From: Planococcus circulans | GTDB taxonomy: Bacteria; Bacillota; Bacilli; Bacillales_A; Planococcaceae | DNA length: 64,000 nt | Direction of reading: 5' to 3' | Assembly: GCF_020023385.1 (NCBI RefSeq) | Contig: NZ_JAIQCL010000003.1 | Location: 1 to 64,000, forward strand | Made by a program: the position numbers and the translations under genes | Shown here: piece after piece, positions 44,010 through 53,174 of the stretch | How positions within the stretch are numbered: the stretch's first letter is position 1 | How the letters are laid out: each line of letters starts with the position of its first letter | Notes under the pieces: model-generated | Seen by the model: only the letters and a program-made list of their open reading frames with translations | What the model was told of the DNA's origin: nothing | Databases searched by the model: none

Positions 44010-45434
44010 ATGATACATAGAAACTTGAAATTGAAAGTACTTCCGATTGCTTTAGCTTCAGCAGTGGCGCTGACGGGGGCAAGTTCGTTTACTTTGTCAG
44101 CCGAAGCAAAAGCTGGAAATAATCAGGGCAAAGCACCTGAACACAGCCAGGGCAAAGGCAAAGGCGGCAAAAAAGATGAAGTAAAGAACGTTATTTTCCT
44201 GATCGGTGACGGAGTCGGGACATCCTATACATCTGCCTATCGTTATCTTCAAGATGATGCTTCCACCAAGTTGGTCGAAGACATGTCCTTCGATTCTTAT
44301 TTAGTTGGACAGCAATCGACATATCCGGAAGATCCTGCACAAAACATCACGGATTCCGCTTCCTCTGCCACAGCGATGGCTGCCGGCATAAAAACCTACA
44401 ACAATGCGATTGCGGTCGATAACGATGAAAGCGAAGTGAAGACAGTCCTGGAGGCTGCCAAAGAAAAAGGAAAAGCGACAGGATTGGTCGCAACTTCCGA
44501 AATTACACACGCCACCCCGGCATCGTTCGGCGCTCATGACATCGCACGAAAAAACATGAATGCCATTGCGGATGATTATTATGATGAGTTGATCGATGGA
44601 GAGCACAAAGTCGATGTGCTTCTGGGTGGAGGCGTCAATCTGTTTGAACGGACAGACCGTGACCTAACGGAAGAGTTCCAGAAAGACGGCTACAGCTATA
44701 TTACAGACCGAGAACAGCTGTTGAGCAACGATGACGAGCAAGTACTCGGCTTGTTTGCGCCGGCGGGCCTTCCGAAAATGATTGACCGTGACGACAGCAT
44801 CCCTTCATTGGCGGATATGACAGAATCGGCCATCGATCGATTATCGGAAGAGGAAGACGGATTCTTCCTGATGGTGGAAGGCAGCCAGGTCGACTGGGCA
44901 GGACATGACAACGATATCGTCAGTGCGATGAGCGAGATGGAGGATTACGACCAAGCGTTCCAGGCAGCCATCAAGTTTGCTGAAGAAGATGGCAATACGT
45001 TGGTCGTCGCAACGGCGGACCATTCAACTGGCGGCTTTTCCATTGGTTCGGATGGCATCTACAACTGGTTTGGAGAGCCGATCAAAGCGGCAAAACGCAC
45101 ACCTGATTTCATGGCTGAAAAAATCATTGGCGGTGCCGGCGCAGAAGAAACGTTAAGCAAGTATATCGACCTTGACCTGACAGCTGAAGAAATCGGCGCA
45201 GTTAAAAAAGCGGCAGCGGGCGGAAACTTCACAGCGATCGATAATTCGATTGAAAAGATTTTCGATAAGCGTTCACACACGGGGTGGACAACCGGCGGAC
45301 ACACAGGGGAAGATGTTCCGGTTTATGCATACGGACCTGCAAGTGAAAAGTTTGCGGGACAGCTCGACAATACCGATCATGCAAAAATCATCTTTGACCT
45401 ATTGAAAGCAAAAGTGGAGATCGATGATAAGTAA
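44010..45434 (+). CDS. Secreted alkaline phosphatase
   Basis: Protein of 474 residues, start after GGAGGGG. Residues 1-33 are a Sec signal peptide (basic start, hydrophobic core, AEAKA end), then a Gly/Lys-rich linker. The catalytic domain has VIFLIGDGVG (metal Asp), the nucleophile Ser in ITDSASSATAMAAG, EGSQVDWAGHDND, ATADHSTGG and the metal His in TTGGHTGEDV, all as in PhoA/PhoB enzymes. It releases phosphate from organic monoesters outside the cell. The promoter has PhoP boxes, and the gene is followed 34 bp later by a lipoprotein gene. Confidence 0.95.
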   Translation: MIHRNLKLKVLPIALASAVALTGASSFTLSAEAKAGNNQGKAPEHSQGKGKGGKKDEVKNVIFLIGDGVGTSYTSAYRYLQDDASTKLVEDMSFDSYLVGQQSTYPEDPAQNITDSASSATAMAAGIKTYNNAIAVDNDESEVKTVLEAAKEKGKATGLVATSEITHATPASFGAHDIARKNMNAIADDYYDELIDGEHKVDVLLGGGVNLFERTDRDLTEEFQKDGYSYITDREQLLSNDDEQVLGLFAPAGLPKMIDRDDSIPSLADMTESAIDRLSEEEDGFFLMVEGSQVDWAGHDNDIVSAMSEMEDYDQAFQAAIKFAEEDGNTLVVATADHSTGGFSIGSDGIYNWFGEPIKAAKRTPDFMAEKIIGGAGAEETLSKYIDLDLTAEEIGAVKKAAAGGNFTAIDNSIEKIFDKRSHTGWTTGGHTGEDVPVYAYGPASEKFAGQLDNTDHAKIIFDLLKAKVEIDDK

Positions 45435-45468
45435 ACCAGTAAAAACAGCAGTGAAATGAGGAACTGAC

Positions 45469-46113
45469 ATGAAAAAGACCGTTTATTTAATAGGCCTCTC
45501 CGCGCTATTGCTCGGAGGGTGTTCGGAACAAGCAGATTCAACAATGGCCGTTTCAGCAGCCGGCCAGCAAAACGAAATCCCCGGCTATTACGAAGACTAT
45601 GTCCTTAGCCCCCAGGTGACGGATGACCGACTACTGCAGGAGGGCGGCCAACACAAGCGGGATGCCAAAGGGGAAGCAACTGTTGAAGCGGTGAATATGG
45701 ACAGTGAGACAGCTGAAGTCGGTCCGGTGGAACTGACCTTGGCGGAATCGAAAATTCTACAGCTCAAACCGGATTACAGCCTGATTGATTTTTTCCACTC
45801 CTACACGCATGATCAGGAGTTCAAAATCGTGAAAATGTTTGTGGAAGTCACGAATACATCCGACGAACCGGTTTATTTTGCACCTGTGGCTTTGATGGAA
45901 ACCGCCAAAGGGGAAACAAAACTTTGGGAAGATGATATTTACTTGGAAGAGTTGAACGGTGAACTCGCTGCAGGTGAAACCAAACGAGGCAACATCGGCT
46001 TTATTGTTGAAGACGGCAGTTTTGATTCGGTATCGATCACCACAAGTGATGTCTTTGACACTCAGGACAATAAAATCGCAGAAGCGTTGGAATTCCGTAC
46101 GCAGTTTGAATGA
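45469..46113 (+). CDS. Lipoprotein of unknown function (DUF5068/DUF4352-like)
   Basis: Protein of 214 residues with a lipoprotein signal and lipobox LLGGC. The mature part has an acidic linker and an immunoglobulin-like beta-sandwich, seen in VELTLAESKI, VKMFVEVTNTSDEPVYFAP and AAGETKRGNIGFIVED, a pattern shared with Telokin-like DUF4352/5068 lipoproteins of Bacillota. Start after GAGGAACTGAC is modest. It follows the alkaline phosphatase gene without a terminator, so it is probably in the Pho-controlled operon. Its role is unknown. Confidence 0.75.
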   Translation: MKKTVYLIGLSALLLGGCSEQADSTMAVSAAGQQNEIPGYYEDYVLSPQVTDDRLLQEGGQHKRDAKGEATVEAVNMDSETAEVGPVELTLAESKILQLKPDYSLIDFFHSYTHDQEFKIVKMFVEVTNTSDEPVYFAPVALMETAKGETKLWEDDIYLEELNGELAAGETKRGNIGFIVEDGSFDSVSITTSDVFDTQDNKIAEALEFRTQFE

Positions 46114-46356
46114 CGGATCAGTTCAATCCGGTAACGAATTTCTGCATTGGCCACTGCTGTTAAAGTGGAGGTAAAGCATTCCAGAAACGTGGCAGGCTCA
46201 TGGACATGGGTCTGCTTTTTGCTGTATTCACTTATTATCGGAGTTGACGGAATATATTGAAAAAAGAAGACGGAACTATTTTTTAAAAGAAAATAAGGGT
46301 GTATGATAGAACAAAATGGGAGCATCGGTAGAGCTTGTAAAAAGGGGAGGTTTGCC

Positions 46357-47367
46357 ATGAAATTGATTGAACTGTATATCGGGGAAGTGACGAAGAGGAT
46401 TCCGGAAAAAAAACGGAACGAAGTTGCAGAGGAGCTGCGGTCGACTATTGAACAGATGCTGCCGGATCCTTATACGGAACAGGATGTCAAAAATGCCCTT
46501 GCCGAGCTGGGCCATCCGGCAGTTCTGGCAAGCCGTTATGCAGAGCGGCCCATGTATTTGATCGGGCCCCGTTATTATGACCTCTACCTCCAGCTGCTGA
46601 AGCTTATCCTGCCGATTGCCATTACGGTGACCACCATTGTCATCATCATCGTTACAGTCGTTTCAGGAGCAGGAGAAGAGCCGGTCTTGACGATCATCGG
46701 AAATTTAATCGGAGGCATCATTTCAGGAATCGTCAATGCGGTAATTCAGGCCGTATTCTGGCTGACCCTGGTGCTGGTGATTGTTGAACGCGCGGAACAT
46801 TCCAAATCACAAAGGCCGCTCGCCTTGAATTTTGAAGAATGGACACCGGATGATCTCAAGGAATTTCCGGAGCGGCCGCATATCTTAAAAGAAAAAAAGA
46901 TTCCAAGAAGCCAAATATTCGGCAGCCTGATTTGGACGGCAATCTGGACAACGGTTTATTTCAATGCGGATAAACTGCTTGGGATATACCAGCAGGGGCA
47001 GCAGGGAGGCCTGGAATTCACCACGCCGATCTTCAATCAGGATGTCCTGATTTCCTATTGGCCATTGATCATACTTGTCGTCGTCCTCGAAATTGCATTG
47101 GCAGTCTATCAATGGCGCGCGTTGCAATGGACAAATAAATTGGCCCTGTTCAATGCCTTTGTTCAGACAACGTCAGTGCTTGTGTTTATCCTGATCTTCA
47201 CCAATTCCAATCTGATCAACGCGGCGTTCCAGCAATGGCTTACGGACCTGTTCGGCGGTACGGCTGGCCTCAATTGGCTGATTGGCAGTGTTTTAGTGGT
47301 TGTCATTATTTTCTCAGCCATAGATGTCATTCAAGGGATCCGAAGAGCAAGAATCCGGACAAAATAA
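46357..47367 (+). CDS. HAAS-domain multi-spanning membrane protein
   Basis: Protein of 336 residues starting MKLIELYIGE after GGGGAGG. The cytoplasmic N-terminal helical domain (1-70: VTKRIPEKKRNEVAEELRSTIEQML and ALAELGHPAVLASRY) is HAAS-like, usually found next to PadR regulators or sigma/anti-sigma pairs. Six or seven membrane helices follow. No such regulator is adjacent here. Function unknown. The 243 bp before it hold no convincing promoter. Confidence 0.72.
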   Translation: MKLIELYIGEVTKRIPEKKRNEVAEELRSTIEQMLPDPYTEQDVKNALAELGHPAVLASRYAERPMYLIGPRYYDLYLQLLKLILPIAITVTTIVIIIVTVVSGAGEEPVLTIIGNLIGGIISGIVNAVIQAVFWLTLVLVIVERAEHSKSQRPLALNFEEWTPDDLKEFPERPHILKEKKIPRSQIFGSLIWTAIWTTVYFNADKLLGIYQQGQQGGLEFTTPIFNQDVLISYWPLIILVVVLEIALAVYQWRALQWTNKLALFNAFVQTTSVLVFILIFTNSNLINAAFQQWLTDLFGGTAGLNWLIGSVLVVVIIFSAIDVIQGIRRARIRTK

Positions 47368-47380
47368 ATAATGGAAAGAG

Positions 47381-47411
47381 CGTACAGAAGAATCTTTCTG
47401 TACGTTTTTTT
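47381..47411 (+). terminator. Intrinsic terminator
   Basis: CGTACAGAA / TTCTGTACG with a 6-nt loop and a T7 tail. Confidence 0.92.
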
Positions 47412-47641
47412 GTTGGAAAATTAATTGAGTATAATATTTTTATATTTTTTTAATGTTTAATACTATTCAATTCAAAAGAAAAATTCTTAGATAGGTCTAT
47501 AAAATCAGTTAAAAAAGTTTAGTTTGTCTTTTATAGTTATTTTACAGTAAATTTGTTTTTTTCTAAATATTATGTTTATATATTTAAAAAACATGTTATC
47601 ATGATTTATGCTTATACAACAACATCAGGAGGAACCGCCAC

Positions 47642-49078
47642 ATGATTACTTTTTTTGCAGCCTTGGCCTTACTTATTTTAGGTTATGTATTTTATTCGAA
47701 ATTCATCGAGCGTGTATTTGGCGTTGATGACAATACACCGACTCCCGCCTATTCCAAAACAGACACATTGGACTTTGTTCCAATGAGCTGGTGGAAAGGG
47801 AATTTGATTCAATTACTGAATATCGCCGGCCTTGGCCCAATATATGGAGCGGTTGCCGGGGCTTTATATGGTCCAGTAGCATTTGTCTGGATCGTTGTTG
47901 GCTGTATTTTCGCTGGAGGGGTTCATGATTACTTTTCAGGTGTCATGTCCATGCGCCACGGAGGTGCACAGTTCCCGACATTAGTAGGGAAGTACCTGGG
48001 CAAGAATGCTAAAGTCTTTATCAACGGACTCTCACTGGTCTTGATGCTGCTGGTGACTGCAGCTTTTACCGCAGGGCCTGCGCAATTGATTGCACAAATT
48101 ACGCCGATTAACTTTATGACTGCTTTAGTGATCATTTTCTTCTACTTTATCCTGGCGACAATTTTGCCGATCAATAAAGTGATTGGCCGCATCTATCCAC
48201 TGTTGGGAGCAATCCTGCTGTTTATGGCGGTGGCGGTGGCGATTGCGTTGGTTTTCTCCGGAAAACCGATGCCGAACCTTACATTCGCTAACCTGCACCC
48301 GGGAGATCTGCCGATTTGGCCATTATTGATGGTGACCATTTCATGTGGGGCAATATCAGGATTCCATTGCACGCAAAGCCCGATCATTGCACGTACGATG
48401 AAAAAAGAAACAGACGGCCGCAAGATCTTTTACGGAGCTATGATCATCGAAGGCATTATCGCCTTGATCTGGGCAGCTGCCGGCATGACTTTCTTCAATG
48501 GTACTGAAGGTTTGGGAGCAGCACTTGCTGCTGGTGGCCCATCAGGCGTAGTCAATGAAATCTCGATTTCCTTGCTGGGTACGATGGGTGGATTGCTCGC
48601 TATTTTCGGTGTCATCATCTTGCCGATTACTACTGGGGATACCGCGCTTCGTTCTTCACGAATGATCTTGACGGATATCCTGGCAAAGTTTGTCAATATG
48701 GAAGGCAAAGTGAAGATTCTATTGGTGACCATTCCACTGGCCATTCCAACCTTCTACATGGCGACAATCGACTATACGTTCCTATGGAGGTATGTCGGCT
48801 GGACCAACCAGCTGGTGGCCACATTCATGTTATGGACAGCTGCTGTCTACCTTTTGAAAAACTTCAAATTCCATTGGGTGGCAGGAGTCCCTGCGATTTT
48901 CATGACAGCCGTCGTATCTATGTATATCTTCTATGCACCGGAAGGCTTGAACATGGATTATCAGGTTTCCGCAATTATCGGAGCCTGCATCACTCTGGTG
49001 GTGTTGTTATGGTATGTCGCACAAATCATCAAGTACAGAAACCTAAAGCAATTGCAGCCGGATTACCGTCCGCTGTAA
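47642..49078 (+). CDS. cstA: CstA-family carbon starvation / pyruvate transporter
   Basis: Protein of 478 residues starting MITFFAALAL after AGGAGG. About 13 membrane helices. CstA landmarks are PTPAYSKTDTLDFVPM, NIAGLGPIYGAVAGALYGP, GGVHDYFSGVMSMRHGG, and SGFHCTQSPIIARTMK. It is shorter than E. coli CstA (about 700), as are many Gram-positive members, lacking the C-terminal extension. Family members import pyruvate or peptides and are induced in carbon limitation. The 274 bp upstream are very AT-rich; a weak TTGTTT/TTATAT pair is present. No LytS/LytR system is adjacent. Confidence 0.88.
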   Translation: MITFFAALALLILGYVFYSKFIERVFGVDDNTPTPAYSKTDTLDFVPMSWWKGNLIQLLNIAGLGPIYGAVAGALYGPVAFVWIVVGCIFAGGVHDYFSGVMSMRHGGAQFPTLVGKYLGKNAKVFINGLSLVLMLLVTAAFTAGPAQLIAQITPINFMTALVIIFFYFILATILPINKVIGRIYPLLGAILLFMAVAVAIALVFSGKPMPNLTFANLHPGDLPIWPLLMVTISCGAISGFHCTQSPIIARTMKKETDGRKIFYGAMIIEGIIALIWAAAGMTFFNGTEGLGAALAAGGPSGVVNEISISLLGTMGGLLAIFGVIILPITTGDTALRSSRMILTDILAKFVNMEGKVKILLVTIPLAIPTFYMATIDYTFLWRYVGWTNQLVATFMLWTAAVYLLKNFKFHWVAGVPAIFMTAVVSMYIFYAPEGLNMDYQVSAIIGACITLVVLLWYVAQIIKYRNLKQLQPDYRPL

Positions 49079-49086
49079 AAAATAAC

Positions 49087-49123
49087 AAACTCCCGCAGGG
49101 CTGTGTCCTGGCGGGAGTTTTTT
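49087..49123 (+). terminator. Intrinsic terminator of cstA
   Basis: AAACTCCCGC / GCGGGAGTTT stem with a T tail. Confidence 0.88.
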
Positions 49124-49208
49124 CGGTCACAAGAATATCGTTAAGTGAAAATAGAAGATATTTACAGTATAGTTGAATCAGATAAAGTTTTATTGAGGAG
49201 GAAAATGA

Positions 49209-50456
49209 ATGGTGACTTTGATCAAAGGACAAAAAGTGGATTTAACCAAGGCGCATCCTGGCTTAAAGCAATTGAAAATCGGATTGGGCTGGGACGTCAG
49301 CCAAACAGCTGCGTCCATCGATTTAGATGCGGTGGCTTTGCTGGTGGATGCTGAAGGGAAAATTGCCGGGAAAGAAAATATCGTTTTTTACAATAATCTG
49401 ACTGGCGGCGGAAACGCAGTGCAGCTGACGAAGGACGATCGGACGGGTGCCGGTGCCGGAGACGACGAACAGATTACTGTTGACCTGGAGAAAGTCCCAG
49501 CAGGAATCAAAAAAATTGTAGTGGCGATCTGCATCTATGAAGGAGCAGCTAAAAAGCAGGACTTCGGACAGGTTTCAAACGCTTACGTACGGATTGAAGA
49601 TGATCAAAACAAAAAAGAATTATGCCGCTATGATTTGGGCAAAGAGTTCAACAAGGACCTTACCCTCCTGGCAGGAGAAGTCTACCTGCATAACGGAGAA
49701 TGGAAGTTTTCCGCAATCGGCCAAAGCGTTTCCGGAGACCTCCGGGAACTGTGCCGGCAATTCCATCTTGACCTGCCGGCAGATGCATTGGCTAAACCCA
49801 AACAGCCTGTCAAAACAGAAGATGCAAGTCCAAAACCCGCTTCGATCAACCTGAAGAAGGTGGAACTGAAAAAGGCAGGAGACAAGATCAACCTCAACAA
49901 AACCGATTCACCCTTGGGTGAAATCGTCGTGAATTTAAATTGGACGCAAAAAACGGCAGGCGGCTTTTTGTCATCGATCCTCAATGCCAGCAATTCAGTG
50001 GATTTGGATCTGGGCTGTTTGTTTGAGTTGGAGGACGGCTCTAAAGGCGTGGTCCAAGCGCTCGGCAACACCTTCGGAAATTTGAAGCAGCTGCCTTATA
50101 TCGCACTTGACCACGATGACCGCACTGGAACGTCTAAAGGCGGAGAAAACCTTCGGATCAATGGCGATCAGCTCATGAAATTCAAACGGATTTTGGTCTA
50201 TGCTTTTATCTACGAAGGTGCAGCGAATTGGGCAGAAGTGGATGGAGTTGTCACATTGAAGCAAAAAAACGGCCCGGATGTAGAAGTCCGTCTGGATGAA
50301 CACCGCAAAGGCAAGCGGATGTGCGCCATCGCCTTGGTTGAAAATGAAAAAAATCAAACCTTGAGCGTCAAAAAAGTGGTGGAGTATTTCTCAGGCCACC
50401 GGGAAATGGATAAGGCCTTCAAATGGGGCATGACATGGAGCGCAGGGTCCAAATAA
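49209..50456 (+). CDS. Tandem TerD-domain protein (tellurium resistance/stress family)
   Basis: Protein of 415 residues, ATG 5-10 bases from GAGGAGG. Two TerD-type domains: residues 1-190 (LKIGLGWDVSQTAASIDLDAVALLVD, KDDRTGAGAGDDE) and 220-415 (VNLNWTQKTAGGFLSSILN and SVDLDLGCLFELEDGS, then HDDRTGTSKGGENL), joined by a Lys/Pro-rich linker. TerD domains bind calcium at such acidic sites. The second domain is closer to TerA/YceC-like variants. The rest of the ter/yce stress operon is absent here, so this is a solitary gene. The role is unknown; stress or membrane-associated functions are proposed for the family. Confidence 0.85.
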   Translation: MVTLIKGQKVDLTKAHPGLKQLKIGLGWDVSQTAASIDLDAVALLVDAEGKIAGKENIVFYNNLTGGGNAVQLTKDDRTGAGAGDDEQITVDLEKVPAGIKKIVVAICIYEGAAKKQDFGQVSNAYVRIEDDQNKKELCRYDLGKEFNKDLTLLAGEVYLHNGEWKFSAIGQSVSGDLRELCRQFHLDLPADALAKPKQPVKTEDASPKPASINLKKVELKKAGDKINLNKTDSPLGEIVVNLNWTQKTAGGFLSSILNASNSVDLDLGCLFELEDGSKGVVQALGNTFGNLKQLPYIALDHDDRTGTSKGGENLRINGDQLMKFKRILVYAFIYEGAANWAEVDGVVTLKQKNGPDVEVRLDEHRKGKRMCAIALVENEKNQTLSVKKVVEYFSGHREMDKAFKWGMTWSAGSK

Positions 50457-50467
50457 AGCAAGAAAGA

Positions 50468-50498
50468 AAGCGTGGAATTAAATTTCCGCGCTTTTTTT
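50468..50498 (+). terminator. Intrinsic terminator
   Basis: AAAGCG-GGAA / TTCC-GCGCTTTTTTT hairpin right after the tandem TerD gene. Confidence 0.85.
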
Positions 50499-50890
50499 AA
50501 ATGTGTAGCCAATCTATTTTTCTCAAAAAAGAAGAATTTTTTTAATTGATCTCAAAATAAAAAACTTCTATATATACATATTTTTAAAAGAAGAGGATCA
50601 GCATTTGTAGAACGATTAAATGAGTTGCTGATGGCCGCCGTAATCAGCCCTTATATCCGGAACCCGGTTTCAATGAAGGATAAACTATGTTAAGCTATTA
50701 CTTCAATCAAAATTCGAATTTTCATTTTAAATTGAAAAATTGGAATTAACTATCTTAATCTCATGAATCCTGAGTACAGATTTTTCGGGAAGCAGTATAA
50801 GACACTTTCAATATAATGCATAAATATTCATTTATGGTGTATGTGAAAGTTTGTTAAATCCATTTATGCTGGAAAAAATAATTTATTGGA
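50499..50890. other. AT-rich gene-free region with a possible gene remnant
   Basis: About 390 bp, mostly very AT-rich. A GC-richer island at 50593-50693 is open on the plus strand (ending ...AAVISPYIRNPVSMKDKLC) and stops at TAA; it has no start with a ribosome site. It may be a gene fragment or chance. Confidence 0.35.
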
Positions 50891-50919
50891 TTGACTTAAA
50901 ATGCAAAACAGTGCATAAT
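50891..50919 (+). promoter_or_regulatory. Predicted promoter of proBA
   Basis: TTGACT (50891-50896), 17-bp spacer, CATAAT (50914-50919); gives a leader of about 118 nt. Confidence 0.78.
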
Positions 50920-50974
50920 AACTCTATTAAACAGATTCGATGAAAACAGTTGAAGAGAACATAGACACGGAGGC

Positions 50975-51037
50975 ATGGTTCTTCCGCTTTTGAATGAAAT
51001 GGAAGAATTTTTTTTATTTATCAAAATCGGGTGGTGA
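50975..51037 (+). CDS. Possible 20-residue proB leader peptide
   Basis: A frame of 20 codons (MVLPLLNEMEEFFLFIKIGW) starting at an ATG just after GGAGGC and ending with a TGA inside the proB ribosome site region. It has one proline codon (residue 4) at the 5' arm of the attenuator hairpin. The GGAGG is only one base from the ATG, which is too close for good initiation, so this is speculative. Confidence 0.25.
   Translation: MVLPLLNEMEEFFLFIKIGW
50979..51015 (+). terminator. Attenuator-like terminator in the proB leader
   Basis: Perfect stem TTCTTCC / GGAAGAA with a 15-nt loop and a run of eight T's, between the proBA promoter and the proB start. Its position implies regulated read-through. 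The leader is too short for a T-box and lacks its motifs. Confidence 0.7.
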
Positions 51038-51043
51038 TTGCAC

Positions 51044-51814
51044 GTGGAGAAGAAGAGAATTGTTGTGAAAATAGGCAGTAGTTCATTGACAGATGAGCGT
51101 GGTAAACTGTCGATCGATAAGTTGCGCGAGCATGTGGATGCACTGGCTCGCTTAAAAGAAGACGGGCATGAAGTAATATTGATATCATCTGGAGCAGTCG
51201 CTGCAGGATGTACAAGCATGGGCTATTTATCGCGTCCAGATACAGTAGTCGATAAGCAGTCAGCGGCGGCAGTGGGCCAAAGCCTGTTGTTGCAGGCGTA
51301 TGCAGATGAATGCAAAAAACACAATATTGTGGCTGCACAGCTGCTATTGACAAAAGATCTTTACAAAAATGCCAACGACACGATTTCAAAACTATTGGAA
51401 CGAAACGTTATGCCGATCATCAATGAAAACGATTCGGTGTCAGTGAAAGAGCTGACGTTTGGAGACAATGATATGCTGTCGGCATTGGTAAGCGGGCTCG
51501 TCCACGCAGATTTCCTTATGATTTTAACAGACATCAACGGCATTTATCAGGACAATCCAAGAACCAATCCTCAAGCTCATAAATACCTTCATCTTGATAC
51601 AATCCCTAATGAACTAATAGAAGCCACATCTTCTGTGGGTTCTGATGTCGGAACAGGCGGCATGAAGTCAAAACTCGAAGCAGCACGTACGGCCTTGGCT
51701 TTAGGTGTTCAAGTGTTCATCGGTTCTGGAACAGGCAGTGAAAAACTGGTTGATATTTTCCGGGGCAAAGGTGATGGGACCTATATTGGCGTAAAAACAA
51801 AAATGGGTGTTTGA
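51044..51814 (+). CDS. proB: Glutamate 5-kinase (ProB), PUA-less form
   Basis: Protein of 256 residues starting at a GTG ([10 protein letters not shown]), seven bases from GGTGGTG. The amino-acid kinase fold is complete: [48 protein letters not shown] and [16 protein letters not shown]. It phosphorylates glutamate, the first step of proline synthesis. B. subtilis and E. coli ProB (about 365) carry a C-terminal PUA domain that is missing here. First gene of proBA, with a leader attenuator. Confidence 0.94.
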   Translation: MEKKRIVVKIGSSSLTDERGKLSIDKLREHVDALARLKEDGHEVILISSGAVAAGCTSMGYLSRPDTVVDKQSAAAVGQSLLLQAYADECKKHNIVAAQLLLTKDLYKNANDTISKLLERNVMPIINENDSVSVKELTFGDNDMLSALVSGLVHADFLMILTDINGIYQDNPRTNPQAHKYLHLDTIPNELIEATSSVGSDVGTGGMKSKLEAARTALALGVQVFIGSGTGSEKLVDIFRGKGDGTYIGVKTKMGV

Positions 51815-51843
51815 TTAACGCAAAACCGAAAGGGGTATCATGA

Positions 51844-53121
51844 ATGACTGAACTTCTTCAAGAACAGCAAATCGAGAAAAGTGAACTAGTCCAGAAAGCG
51901 AAACAGGCGAAACAGGCTTCCGCAGTATTGGCGAAGTCGACGACCAAGCAAAAAAATAACGCGCTTCGTTCAATTTCAGCTCAACTGCTTGAAGAGCAGG
52001 CTTATATTCTGGAAGAAAACAAGAAAGACATTGAAGCCGGACGCCAAAATGGAATGAGTGACTCCTTGGTGGACCGTTTAAAACTGGATCAAGCGCGGTT
52101 AGAAGATATGGCCGATGCTTTGATTCAATTGACGAAACTCGCGGATCCTGTCGGTGAGGTGCTTGAGAAATGGGAACGGCCGAATGGCTTGACGATGTCG
52201 AAAATCCGAGTGCCTCTAGGTGTTGTGGGCATGATCTACGAAGCGCGTCCCAATGTCACAGTGGATGCCTCCAGCTTATGCCTGAAAACAGGTAATGCGG
52301 TGGTGCTACGCGGCAGTTCCACGGCAATCCATTCCAATAAAGCCATTGTTTCGGTTATCCACCGCGCACTTGAAAAAAGTGAACTGCCGGTTGAGTCCGT
52401 TCAATTGCTGGAAGATACGAGCAGGGAAGCAGCTTCACATATGTTTAAGCTGAACCAATACCTGGATGTGCTGATTCCTCGCGGAGGCGCCAAGCTGATT
52501 CAAACAGTGGTCCAAAACTCTACGGTCCCGGTATTGGAAACTGGTGCAGGCAATTGCCATATCTATATCGACGAGACAGCGGATGTCAAAATGGCCATCG
52601 AAATTGCACTGAATGCCAAGACACAGCGGCCTTCAGTCTGTAATTCCTGTGAAAGCATTCTGGTCCATAAAAATTGGGCGGAGCAGCATTTACCGAAATT
52701 GATGACAGCATTGCAGGAAAATCAGGTGGAAATCCATGGAGATGAGGTTGCGCAAAAACTCTCTCCTAATGTCATACCTGCAGAAGAAGCGGATTGGGGA
52801 ACAGAATACCTGGGACTGGAAGTGTCGATGAAAATCGTTGATGATGTAACTGAAGCGGTTCAGCATATCAACACCTACGGAACCAAACATTCGGAAGCCA
52901 TCATTTCGTCCAATTCCGCAAATGTCGATCAATTCTTTATGGAAATTGATGCAGCCGCGGTTTACCATAATGCCTCTACCCGTTTTACGGACGGTTTTGA
53001 ATTTGGTTTTGGTGCCGAGATCGGCATCAGTACACAGAAGCTTCACGCGCGCGGACCTATGGGACTGCCTGCTTTGACTTCGACTAAATACATCGTGCGC
53101 GGCAATGGCCAAGTTAAATAA
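51844..53121 (+). CDS. proA: Gamma-glutamyl phosphate reductase (ProA)
   Basis: Protein of 425 residues, start ATG after AAAGGGG. Aldehyde-dehydrogenase fold with [38 protein letters not shown] and catalytic cysteine in [43 protein letters not shown] closes the family signature. Uses NADPH to reduce gamma-glutamyl phosphate to glutamate semialdehyde. It follows proB by 29 bp and is terminated by a strong hairpin. proC is not in the window. Confidence 0.96.
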   Translation: MTELLQEQQIEKSELVQKAKQAKQASAVLAKSTTKQKNNALRSISAQLLEEQAYILEENKKDIEAGRQNGMSDSLVDRLKLDQARLEDMADALIQLTKLADPVGEVLEKWERPNGLTMSKIRVPLGVVGMIYEARPNVTVDASSLCLKTGNAVVLRGSSTAIHSNKAIVSVIHRALEKSELPVESVQLLEDTSREAASHMFKLNQYLDVLIPRGGAKLIQTVVQNSTVPVLETGAGNCHIYIDETADVKMAIEIALNAKTQRPSVCNSCESILVHKNWAEQHLPKLMTALQENQVEIHGDEVAQKLSPNVIPAEEADWGTEYLGLEVSMKIVDDVTEAVQHINTYGTKHSEAIISSNSANVDQFFMEIDAAAVYHNASTRFTDGFEFGFGAEIGISTQKLHARGPMGLPALTSTKYIVRGNGQVK

Positions 53122-53137
53122 GAAATGTGCGATACAC

Positions 53138-53173
53138 AAAAAAGACCGGAAGCTCATCGCTTCCGGTCTTTTT
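53138..53173. terminator. Bidirectional terminator of proBA
   Basis: AAAAGACCGGAAGC / GCTTCCGGTCTTTT, 5-nt loop, between convergent genes. Confidence 0.93.
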
Positions 53174-53174
53174 C

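Noticed and set aside
46262..46356. ECF-sigma promoter (GGAAC ... GTATGA) before the HAAS-domain gene
   Set aside because: The two elements are about 23 bp apart, too far for an ECF promoter.
49209..50456. Part of a tellurite-resistance ter operon or phage-defence island
   Set aside because: Neighbours are cstA and proBA with terminators on both sides; no TerB, TerC, TerZ or YceG homologues nearby.
50926..51043. T-box leader before proB
   Set aside because: The leader is too short and lacks the T-box AGGGTGGNACCGCG sequence and a specifier loop; only a simple hairpin terminator is visible.
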